DNA of 64,000 bases, taken from positions 248,001 to 312,000 of the forward strand of contig JAQXDE010000066.1 of NCBI GenBank assembly GCA_029251525.1, in the 5' to 3' direction. The notes under the pieces were generated by a model. It was not told the origin of the DNA. It saw nothing but the letters and a program-made list of their open reading frames with translations, and ran no database searches. The stretch comes from Saprospiraceae bacterium. Lineage in GTDB: Bacteria; Bacteroidota; Bacteroidia; Chitinophagales; Saprospiraceae. Both the position numbers and the translations under genes were made by a program. Positions within the stretch are counted from its first letter, which is position 1, and the number at the start of each line of letters is the position of its first letter. Of this stretch, positions 26,757-35,700 are shown one piece after another.

Positions 26757-26830
26757 GCCGATGTAGCTCAGTTGGCCAGAGCAGCTGATTTGTAATCAGC
26801 GGGTCGGCGGTTCGAATCCGTCCATCGGCT
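26757..26830 (+). tRNA. tRNA-Thr(UGU)
   Basis: This 74-nt tRNA has acceptor arms GCCGATG (26757-26763) and CATCGGC (26823-26829) with discriminator T. The D arm is AGCTCAGTTGGCCAGAGC. The anticodon stem-loop CTGATTTGTAATCAG carries anticodon TGT, and the T arm has GGTTCGAATCC. CCA is not encoded. Confidence 0.97.
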
Positions 26831-26837
26831 CCCAAAC

Positions 26838-26874
26838 AAAACCTTCTTAACTTAATTGTTAGGAAGGTTTTTTT
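26838..26874 (+). terminator. Terminator after tRNA-Thr
   Basis: AAACCTTCTTAAC (26839-26851) pairs with GTTAGGAAGGTTT (26858-26870, one wobble, 6-nt loop) followed by a T run to 26874. The A residues on the other side may let it also serve the convergent gene ending at 26897. Confidence 0.9.
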
Positions 26875-26896
26875 AGTGGTATTTTTAAGGTTTAAA

Positions 26897-28513
26897 TTAA
26901 ATCTCATAAGAGTTCAACACCTTCGGTTCAAAACTTTCAGCACTAGCCATTAACCAATATGGTTTCCAATTGGAAGGAACTGTTTCAATGGACAACAAAC
27001 AATTTTTTTTCAAATAAGGATAGATTTCGTCATATCTTAAAATTTCTTTATATGAAATTCTTCGATAAACATGATGTCTTTTGATTTGGCTCATATCATC
27101 CAATCCAGCCGCTGCTAATAATTCTATGAAACTATGGACTGTTTCGTTTTGATAATTGGCGACTCGTTCTTTTTTGTCTGATACCACAAGACCAGCTACC
27201 AATTCAGGGTCTTGCGTTGCTACACCAGTTGGACAATTATTTTTATTACATTCTAGTGCTTGAATACAGCCCAAGGCTAGCATCATTGCCCTTGCGCTGT
27301 AGCAAGAATCTGCTCCTACAGCCATGGCTCTAAAAACATCAAAAGAAGTGATGATTTTACCGGAAGTAATTATTTTGATATATTTTTTTAATCCAAAACC
27401 AACTAGTGCATCATAAGCAAACGCCAAACCCTCTCGATAGGGTGTTCCGACACTATTTGAAAACTCTAAAGGAGCAGCTCCTGTTCCACCTTCACCTCCG
27501 TCAACAGAGATAAAATCTGGATATATTTTAGTTTCATTCATTGCTTTGCAAATTGCTAAAAATTCACTTTTATGGCCAATACATAATTTAAAACCTACTG
27601 GTTTACCATTTGATAATTCACGCATTTCTTGCAATAGCTTTAACAATCCAACTGGCGTGTTAAATGCCTTGTGATAGGGTGGTGAGTTGACATCCGTACT
27701 TGGATCAATTCCCCTAATTGATGCAATTTCAGGTGTGTTCTTTTTGGCGGGTAAAATTCCACCGTGACCAGGTTTTGCCCCTTGAGAAAGCTTGAGTTCT
27801 ATCATTTTGACGCTAGGCTCAGCGACTCGCTCTTTAAATTTTTCAGGAGAAAAATTTCCATCTTTTGTACGGCAACCGAAATATCCCGTTCCGATCTGGT
27901 AAATTAAATCTCCACCATGTTTTAAGTGATATGGGCTGATACCACCTTCTCCAGTATTATGTGCGAAATGTCCAATTTTGGCTCCTCCATTCAATGATTC
28001 GATAGCTGCACTACTTAATGAACCAAAACTCATTGCTGATACATTAAAAATGGCTGCAGAATAAGGTTGTTTACAATCTGGACTTCCTATTTTTACACGT
28101 GGGTCTTGTACTAGTCCTTTTGGATCTCTTGCCGCAATGGAGTGATTCATCCATTCATAACCTTCTGCATACAAATCTATCTGAGTCCCAAATGGAGAAG
28201 TAGATAATTCATTTTTGGCTCGTTGATAAACGATGGATCGAAAGATACGAGATATAGGAGTTCCATTAGTCTCTGATTCGATAAAATATTGATATAACTT
28301 TGGCCGCAGATCTTCCATAACATATCTTCCTCTTCCGAGGATTGGGAAATTACGCATGATAGCATGTTTTGATTGATACATATCATAAAATCCCAAAAAA
28401 ATAATTGGCAATAAAATAAGAAGGAACCACCAAAATTTAGGCGAAATAAAAAAGGAAATACCAGCCACGATGACAAGGGAAAAGACTGCAAAAGTGGTAA
28501 ATTCGTTTCTCAT
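26897..28513 (-). CDS. FMN-binding glutamate synthase family protein
   Basis: This 538-aa protein has two N-terminal hydrophobic segments (about residues 8-47) followed by a glutamate synthase central/FMN domain. Visible motifs are SFGSLSSAAIESLNGGAKIG, HNTGEGGISPYHLK, LSQGAKPGHGGILPAKK and SVDGGEGGTGAAPLEFSNSV. The cysteine motif CIQALECNKNNCPTGVATQD corresponds to the [3Fe-4S] cluster of GltB. It lacks the glutaminase domain of full GltB, so the nitrogen donor and true reaction are uncertain; the membrane anchor is usual in this stand-alone subfamily. A TAnnTTTG-like box (complement of 28534-28541) lies just upstream. Confidence 0.9.
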   Translation of the reverse strand: MRNEFTTFAVFSLVIVAGISFFISPKFWWFLLILLPIIFLGFYDMYQSKHAIMRNFPILGRGRYVMEDLRPKLYQYFIESETNGTPISRIFRSIVYQRAKNELSTSPFGTQIDLYAEGYEWMNHSIAARDPKGLVQDPRVKIGSPDCKQPYSAAIFNVSAMSFGSLSSAAIESLNGGAKIGHFAHNTGEGGISPYHLKHGGDLIYQIGTGYFGCRTKDGNFSPEKFKERVAEPSVKMIELKLSQGAKPGHGGILPAKKNTPEIASIRGIDPSTDVNSPPYHKAFNTPVGLLKLLQEMRELSNGKPVGFKLCIGHKSEFLAICKAMNETKIYPDFISVDGGEGGTGAAPLEFSNSVGTPYREGLAFAYDALVGFGLKKYIKIITSGKIITSFDVFRAMAVGADSCYSARAMMLALGCIQALECNKNNCPTGVATQDPELVAGLVVSDKKERVANYQNETVHSFIELLAAAGLDDMSQIKRHHVYRRISYKEILRYDEIYPYLKKNCLLSIETVPSNWKPYWLMASAESFEPKVLNSYEI

Positions 28514-28746
28514 AAAAGGTTTGATTTGTTTTCCAAAAATAGGTAAATATTTGAAATAAGTGGAAGTGTATTTTTGTTAAAGATTTAATTAACTATTTCG
28601 TGTTAAAATTATTTTTCTAGAGTAGGATGGTCATTTCTTTTTCCTAATCTTTGTAGGTAAAAATGATTAGGGAGGGATGTAATTGGAGTTACTTTTTTGA
28701 TCCTCTTGGGGAAAGTGCAAATGGGGGATGCTTGGGTTTTTTAAGT

Positions 28747-28782
28747 AAAAAAAGCCATTTACATGTTCCTGTAAATGGCTTT
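28747..28782 (-). terminator. Terminator of the DUF1800-DUF1501 operon
   Basis: A 13-bp stem (28770-28782 with 28751-28763) with a 6-nt loop is followed on the minus strand by a T run (complement of 28747-28753). It lies 24 bp after the DUF1501 stop codon. Confidence 0.9.
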
Positions 28783-28805
28783 TAGTTTTTGCTTTGAGTC
28801 CTACT

Positions 28806-30356
28806 TTAATGCTTCACCACTCTTATTGTTTTTACACCATTACCAGCTTGAATTCTCGCAAAGTAAACTCCGGCAGAAAGAGAATTGACCTCAACGATTA
28901 CATTGTACTCACCTGATGTGAATGTCTTGTTAGATATATTTCTTATCAATTTTCCCATTACATCATAAAGATCAATTCTTACTTCTTCTTTTTCCATAAT
29001 AGAAAAACTCAAGGTGAATCTTCGATCAAATGGATTAGGGAAGGCTTTGGTGTTCAGGATTTTGTTAATTTCTTTTGTTGAGGTGTTACTGCAATTTCCT
29101 ACAATTGGTAAATGTTGAAAGTCATCAGCTAGTAAATTCTTTACTTTTTCTTCACTCACATCAAACCAGTCCATTAAAATAGATCCAAAGACCCATTTAA
29201 AGTCATATTGCATCCCAACACCTTCGTTAGAATCTACATCTGTTCCAATTTGAGGATTGTCACCGATCACACCAGGGTTGATGCAACTTCCAAAAATCAT
29301 CATTGGTGCAGCTGAACCATGATCTGTTCCAATACCTGCATTAGAGATTATTTTTCTTCCAAATTCTGAAAAGGTAGAACCAATTACTCGATCTTCCAAA
29401 CCCTGTAATTTCAAATCTTCTTGGAAGGCATAAATTGCATCTGATAAATTTTTTAATAAACTGGCATGATTACCTTGGATTGTATCTCCATCTACCACTT
29501 GGTCGGAGTGGGTATCAAATCCACCTAACTTTAAAACATAAATTTTAGTTTGTAATCCACCTGAAATTAATTGAGCAACAGTTTTTAGTTGATTGGCCAG
29601 AGTCGTGTCTGGATATAAATTTGGATTTGAACCACCTGCATCGGCAGCTGCCACTACTCGATCAGCATAAGCATTTGATTTTTTAAAAGTTTCTACCAAG
29701 AAATCTATTTCTGCGCCATAGCAATCATTAGGCTGAGGAACCTCGACACCAGTATCTAGTCCTCCAATGTCGTTTGTATTAATTATGGCAAGACTAAAGT
29801 TAGAATCCGTTCCTTGGCAAGTTCCAGAGATAGATTTCCCCATCGTAACTGCAAATGGATCAGGGCAATCCGTTGTTGGATAATCTGAGGGATAACCAGG
29901 AAATGTATCATCCAAATATCGTCCCATCCAACCAGTTGGTTTATATTCATCGGCTTTACTTCCTGTATTCCAAATATCAGCTGATCTAAAATGCGAACGA
30001 TTTTGATCTGGGTAACCAACTCCTTGAATTAAGGTAAGATTGGAATTGTCAAACATGTTTTTGACTCCTATCATCTCGGGATGCAGACCGATAGTGTCCG
30101 TCATTTCTAATATAGAATTTTCAGGAAGGATTACATTAGGACGAGCATTCGCCAAGTTGCCATAAACATCCATAGGAATAAATGTATTTAAACCATCATT
30201 TCCTCCGTTGAGGTCAATGAGTACCAAAACTTTATCACTATCTCCATTAATTAAAGTGGTCATCAAACTAGAAGGCATAGCTGCCATATCGAAGCCACCT
30301 AAAAAAGCAGGTAAGGTAAAAACGGTACTATTTTTTAGAAAAGCTCTTCTTTTCAT
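28806..30356 (-). CDS. DUF1501 domain protein with Tat-like signal and T9SS type A sorting domain
   Basis: This 516-aa protein begins MKRRAFLKNSTVFTLPAFLG, a twin-arginine type signal (RRxFLK) followed by a hydrophobic stretch. The DUF1501 body (a sulfatase/alkaline-phosphatase-like superfamily fold as I recall) has VLVLIDLNGGNDGLNTFIPM, QNRSHFRSADIWNTGS, KLGGFDTHSDQ and FSEFGRKIISNAGIGTDHGS. The final about 80 residues (TKAFPNPFDRRFTLSF to LSAGVYFARIQAGNGV) are a T9SS type A sorting domain. It is encoded 57 bp after the DUF1800 gene, the usual partner of DUF1501. The biochemical function of the pair is not known. Confidence 0.9.
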   Translation of the reverse strand: MKRRAFLKNSTVFTLPAFLGGFDMAAMPSSLMTTLINGDSDKVLVLIDLNGGNDGLNTFIPMDVYGNLANARPNVILPENSILEMTDTIGLHPEMIGVKNMFDNSNLTLIQGVGYPDQNRSHFRSADIWNTGSKADEYKPTGWMGRYLDDTFPGYPSDYPTTDCPDPFAVTMGKSISGTCQGTDSNFSLAIINTNDIGGLDTGVEVPQPNDCYGAEIDFLVETFKKSNAYADRVVAAADAGGSNPNLYPDTTLANQLKTVAQLISGGLQTKIYVLKLGGFDTHSDQVVDGDTIQGNHASLLKNLSDAIYAFQEDLKLQGLEDRVIGSTFSEFGRKIISNAGIGTDHGSAAPMMIFGSCINPGVIGDNPQIGTDVDSNEGVGMQYDFKWVFGSILMDWFDVSEEKVKNLLADDFQHLPIVGNCSNTSTKEINKILNTKAFPNPFDRRFTLSFSIMEKEEVRIDLYDVMGKLIRNISNKTFTSGEYNVIVEVNSLSAGVYFARIQAGNGVKTIRVVKH

Positions 30357-30413
30357 TTTATTATTTTTTAAACGCTTTGGTTTAACCCTAAAACGTGATT
30401 GTATTGTTATAAT

Positions 30414-31976
30414 TTAACTCAATTGGAATTCAGGAACTCGCATCATCGATAAAAACAAATCGTACAGTTTATTTTCGATGGCTTGTCTCTTCGATTCATT
30501 TGTTGGATCAGAGAGGTAATCTGTATATTCCACATTCCATTCAAAGTCAGGTAAACCATTTAGTAAAGATTCTTTAAAATAATCTTTTTGATCGATAGTC
30601 ATTGGTCGTGGGAAAATTAGACGGCATACTTCATCTATCATATCATTAACTTCAAATGGGTTCTCTAAGGTGGCAATAAAAGGGATCCAATTAAATGCTT
30701 GAGTATCAGGTGAAAAATATAATACGTGCCATTTGATATTTGGAAGAAGTCTTTTCCTTAATGCAAGACTTGCTGAATTAATCCAATCGCGATAAAATAC
30801 AGGTGATTGGTAATATGCTCTCCATCCTGCTACACTTGGTATCCTGAAGATAGCTTGGCCTAATTTTTCGAACTCCCAGTACCAACCTACCCACGTTGCA
30901 TATTCTTCATACTGATCCGAAGGAAGATGCATCTGGAAGGTGTTTAGAGCAGAATAGAAAAAGTCAAGTGAGCTTTTTATCATACAACCTCTGGTTGCCA
31001 TACTAAAGAAATGTTCACTTTTTAAAAGAGCTTCTAGAGCCGGTTGAATTTGGTAATTATTGTCAAGTAAGATTTGAGACATAGGAGCTATAATCTCGCT
31101 TTCAATTGTATCCGTAATTTCATAATGAACGAACCAAAGATATAGTCTTCGACAGATGTGATGTGCTACTTCATCTTTTTCAAAAATTATATCGATGACT
31201 GTTTTATATTCTTCCTCTCCCTCATCTACAATTATTTGATTATTGAATCGATGAGATAGTTGTTTGTCATTTTTGTCATGTCCCCATGTATAATAAAAAA
31301 TAGCATTCGGGTCATCTCCAGACCATGCCGACCAACCTGTCAATGCTCGTGCAATTGCTGCAATATCTTGCTCGGTGTAATTTGTGTAATCTCCAGGAGC
31401 AACTAATGGTCCTTTTCCAAGGGTAAATAACTCTAACAATTCCCTAGCATAATTTTCATTTGGCTCATCAGCAAAATTGCTCGTACCGTTAAGGTAGATC
31501 AACATGCTACGATCTATGGTTATTTGCTTCGTTAATTCTTTAAAGTCACCTAACGCAAAATCTCTCAATTTGGTAAGGTACTCCCAGTTCATATTTGCAT
31601 TCCCAGCTTCTGAGATTACAAAGTGATTGTGCCAAAAGAGTGTCAACTTTTCTGTTATGGTTTGATCGTTTTTCTTCATTTGCATAAACCACCAAGCCCA
31701 AAGAGTTTTTGATCTTGCAAAATAAATTCCAGTTACACTTCCATCCAAAGGTTTGTCAACCCAAGTTTCTCCAATTCCTGCTTCAGGATCATCTTCAAAA
31801 TCATAATAAATGGGTGGATCAACAACTGCAGGTTCTGCAAATAGTGTCGCAAATGTCGCATCAAATCCTTCATCAACTGCTTGTTGGATACGTGATTTGG
31901 TTGGCCCAAAAATAGTACGTCGCAATAAGTGTGCTGCTTCATCAAAAGTCCATTGACCGGTATAAGGTGAAAGCAT
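30414..31976 (-). CDS. DUF1800 domain-containing protein
   Basis: The 520-aa protein starts MLSPYTGQWTFDEAAHLLRR followed by TIFGPTKSRI, the characteristic DUF1800 N-terminus. It has TEKLTLFWHNHFVISEAGN, the hallmark PNENYARELLELFTLG and IAAIARALTGWSAWSGDD. No signal peptide is visible: codons upstream of this ATG are open for about ten triplets but lack another start. It would be co-transcribed with the downstream DUF1501 gene. Function is unknown. It is intriguing that the partner carries export signals and this protein does not. Confidence 0.9.
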   Translation of the reverse strand: MLSPYTGQWTFDEAAHLLRRTIFGPTKSRIQQAVDEGFDATFATLFAEPAVVDPPIYYDFEDDPEAGIGETWVDKPLDGSVTGIYFARSKTLWAWWFMQMKKNDQTITEKLTLFWHNHFVISEAGNANMNWEYLTKLRDFALGDFKELTKQITIDRSMLIYLNGTSNFADEPNENYARELLELFTLGKGPLVAPGDYTNYTEQDIAAIARALTGWSAWSGDDPNAIFYYTWGHDKNDKQLSHRFNNQIIVDEGEEEYKTVIDIIFEKDEVAHHICRRLYLWFVHYEITDTIESEIIAPMSQILLDNNYQIQPALEALLKSEHFFSMATRGCMIKSSLDFFYSALNTFQMHLPSDQYEEYATWVGWYWEFEKLGQAIFRIPSVAGWRAYYQSPVFYRDWINSASLALRKRLLPNIKWHVLYFSPDTQAFNWIPFIATLENPFEVNDMIDEVCRLIFPRPMTIDQKDYFKESLLNGLPDFEWNVEYTDYLSDPTNESKRQAIENKLYDLFLSMMRVPEFQLS

Positions 31977-32722
31977 AAAAAAAGATTTTAATAGTTTCGA
32001 AATTAATTACGATAGATTAAGGTGGGTATGTAGTTTATCTAAACAAAAAATATACCCATATTAAATGTTTTATTCCAAATAATATTTTCCAAAATAATAA
32101 TAAGTTGTTGGATTTGGAAAAATGAGGAGGCAAAGATTTTAATTTCTTTATTTTTTGGCAATTTTATTTTGATAGCTTACTAACAGCTATTTGGTCCTAA
32201 CTTGCTGTTAGAAATGATAATAAAAACATTAAAGCAATTTATATATCAAGCAGCTGGACGATACTAGGTATGTTCAAATTTGAATTAAAAAATTCTCAAC
32301 CCAAGAATTTTATCTAAAAAAATATCGAGGAAATAAACATTTTTTAGTTTAGATTCAACAACTCAAAATCCTTGATCAGGTTGAATGATTCCAAAAATAT
32401 GAATTATTATTTTTCCTGTATTTCTTTTTTTATAAAAAACGTTGTGGGTATTTTTATGATTTATAATTCGGTCTTCGGTAATCTGTTTACTTCAAATTCC
32501 TCCTTTGATAATTTCGAGTGAGTATGATGGATTGCTAATTAACTATGTCTTTCCTTTATTGATGAAATAATTTGTAAGAAAAAAATGATGAGATTCAATT
32601 TCTAGAGATTGATTTTTTTAATGGGAATTAGGGAATATTAGACGCCCCATTTCTCAAGTTGAATGATCTAATTTGTTGTAAAAAAGAAGATTGGATTAGT
32701 TAAATAGTTAAAATGAAACATT
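31977..32722. other. Long intergenic region with no supported gene
   Basis: About 745 bp of AT-rich DNA separate the DUF1800 gene from the terminator of the giant protein. The longest candidate I see is a 40-codon hydrophobic frame at 32399-32521 (+), too short to support. An 8-bp inverted repeat, CTAACAGC (32180-32187) and GCTGTTAG (32204-32211), with a 16-nt spacer lies about 200 bp upstream of DUF1800 and could be an operator or old terminator. The promoter of the DUF1800-DUF1501 operon must lie here but I cannot place it. Confidence 0.5.
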
Positions 32723-32760
32723 AAAAAAGCCCTCCAACTTTTCAGTCAGAGGGCTTTTTT
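32723..32760. terminator. Terminator of the giant T9SS protein gene
   Basis: AAAAAAGCCCTC (32723-32734) pairs with GAGGGCTTTTTT (32749-32760) around a 14-nt loop. It is T-tailed in both directions and lies 23 bp after the minus-strand stop codon. Confidence 0.88.
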
Positions 32761-32782
32761 AATGTTTTGATAAAAAAATTTT

Positions 32783-35700
32783 CTAGAATCTTTGTAAAAC
32801 TATTCTTTTAGCTATAACAGAGTCATCAATTGTAATTTTTACAATATAAACTCCATTAGTAAATGAAGATAGATTGAATTCCAATTGATTTTCAAAAACA
32901 CTTTGTTTAGGACTCGTTAAAATTTCTTTACCTGTGATGTTATAAATGCGAACTTGTACATCACTTACTTGAGGTAATTCAAGATTAATCAAAAACATTC
33001 CGTCTGTGGGGTTAGGCATCATCGTAATGTGTTTGTCTAAACTTGGATCGATCACACTAGTAATAGCTTCAATCGTAATTACATTTGAGACAACAACACA
33101 ACCGTTATCATCAGTAACTGTTAATGAATAATCACCAGGAGCTGCATTGGTCAAATCTTCGTCTGTGGAAATAATATTTCCATTCAAGACCCATTCATAA
33201 GTATATCCACCAACGCCACCCTCTATGGTTACTTCAGCGCTTCCATCGTTAGATGTAGTTGAAGTAGAGTTGGTAACATTATCTAATGTCAAGATTAATT
33301 CATCAGGTTGATCTAATAGAAGTTCTGAACTCATTAATTCACAACCATTTGCATCTGTAATTAGAACGGTATATTCATCTGCTATTAGGTTAGTAGCAGT
33401 TTGAGTTGTTTGACCATCACTCCAAAGGAATGAATAACCTTCAGTTCCACCATCGGCCACAGCTGTAATTGTTCCATTAACTGCTCCGAAACAAGCCGGT
33501 GAAGAAATGGTATAATTAGCACTTAGTACATCAGGTTCAGCAAGAGTTGTGATTGTTTCTAATTGACAACCAGTTGCATCAGTTACCAATAAAGTGTAAG
33601 TTCCTGCTATAAGGTTTATCGCAGTTTCATTTGTTTGACCATCACTCCATAAGTAAGTGTAGCCAGCTGTTCCACCACCGATTAACGCACCGAGTGAACC
33701 ATTTGAATCGCCATTACATAATGGCATTACATCATTCATTGTTTCGATATCCATAGTATTTTCAACAGTAACTGTGAAAGAACAAGTTGCTTCGTTGCCA
33801 GAAGCATCAGTAACTTTGTATGTTACCTCAGTTGTACCTTCTGGGAAAGCTTCACCACTTGCCAATCCACTTATTAGTTCTATAGTTGGAACGCCACAAT
33901 TATCCTCGGTAGCTGGTAAACTATAAGTTACGCCATTACAACTATTAGAAACTACATCTGCAATACAAGTTATAGTTGGTGCAATTTCGTCAATAACTGT
34001 AATTATCGCCATTGTGGAATTAGTATTTCCAGCACCATCAGTTACTGTTAACATTACTTCGTTTGTTCCTAGATTAGAACAGTCGAATTGTGTTTTATCT
34101 ATATCAAGACCTGAAATATTACAGTTATCATTACTTCCATTATCCACCATCATTGCTGAAATATCTGCCAAACCATTTGCATCAAGTGAAATAGTTATGT
34201 TTTGAGAAATCGCTTGAGGATCAACAGAATCATTGGAAATAATTTCAACAGAAGTTGTAGTTGAACAGAAATTCCCATCAGTAACAGTTGCGGTGTAGGT
34301 TCCAGCACTTAAGTCAGTTGCCGTTGCTGTTATTGCACCAGTTGACCATTGGTAAGTTAATGTTCCAATACCACCCTCAGCATCTACAGTTGCAGATCCA
34401 TCGGTTGCATTTGCACAAACAACATCTACAACATCAATTATTGAAGTAATAATTGCAGCAGGTTCTGTTATTGTTACCTCTTGCATACTTGGACAATTAT
34501 CTCCATCTGTAATAATAACAGTAAAGGTTCCAGCTCCAAGATTTGAAACAGAATTTGTAGTTTCACCATTACTCCATTCAAAAGTTGGTGTTCCTGATCC
34601 TTGAGTCAAAGAAGCTGTTGCTTGTCCATCACCTGCTCCATTACAACTCACATTGATGGAAGAGACATCAGAGGAAATAGAACAAATAAACTCCTCAACG
34701 GTAACTGTTTTTTCAGTTGTACATCCATTGGCATCAGTAATGATTACAGTATAAGTCCCAGGTGCTAGATTTGAAATGGTAGCATTTGTTGAACCAGTGC
34801 TCCAAACATAAGTATATCCCATGGATCCACCAGATGGAATAGCCGTAGCTGAACCATTATTTCCTTGGTAAGAAGTTTCGTTTGAAACAGATGTATTACT
34901 AGAAAGTTCTGTTGGTTCCTCGATATTTACACTATAAATTGCAGTACAATTATCTTCGTCGGTAACAATTACATTATAAGTTCCTGCTGTAAGATTTTCA
35001 ATAGATGCTTGGGTTTCACCATTGGACCATTCATAAGAATACGTTCCATTTCCACCAGAAACTTGAACAGCAGCTGCTCCATTATTATTTCCGAAGCAAT
35101 TTACGTTGGTTGAACTTTCTAATGAAATACCTATTTCCGGTGTTGCTATTACGACAACATCTGAAGTAGAGGTACATCCATTATCATTATTGAAAACTGT
35201 TAACTGGTATGTTCCTCCTGCATTTACATTCGGATTAAGTGTAGTTCCTCCATTGAGGATTGTTCCATTGGTAGTTGTCCATTCATAAGAGAATTCATTA
35301 CCACTTGAAGAACCACTACCATCAAGAATTAAGGAAACTGTATTACAATTTAATGTGCCTCCAGCACCTGCATTTGCAACAGGTAGATCAGCTGAGGAAG
35401 TTACCTCTGCATTGACAGAATTACTACATCCATTTGCTGAATTAGAAACAATTAAAGTATAAATTCCTATTTGACTCACTTCAATTGTTAAATCTGTTCC
35501 TAAAACATTACCATTGACATCTTGCCATTCATACGAGAAGTCACTTCCAATTGAAGAACCAGCTCCATCGATTACAGTTGTCGTATTGGCACAATCTAAT
35601 TGACCTGCTGTATTTGCTTCTGCAGTTGGTGCGTTTGTATCTTCATTTAGTATATAATTAGACGAGGCAGAACATCCATTGCTTGTATTGGTAACAATCA

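Noticed and set aside
26710-26907. 65-codon minus-strand ORF covering tRNA-Thr
   Set aside because: It is the antisense translation of the tRNA gene and its terminator; the frame GRIRTADPLITNQLLWPTELHR-like type is a well-known spurious product of tRNA regions.
32399-32521. 40-codon hydrophobic plus-strand frame
   Set aside because: Short, T-rich sequence readily gives hydrophobic frames by chance; no promoter or start context supports it.
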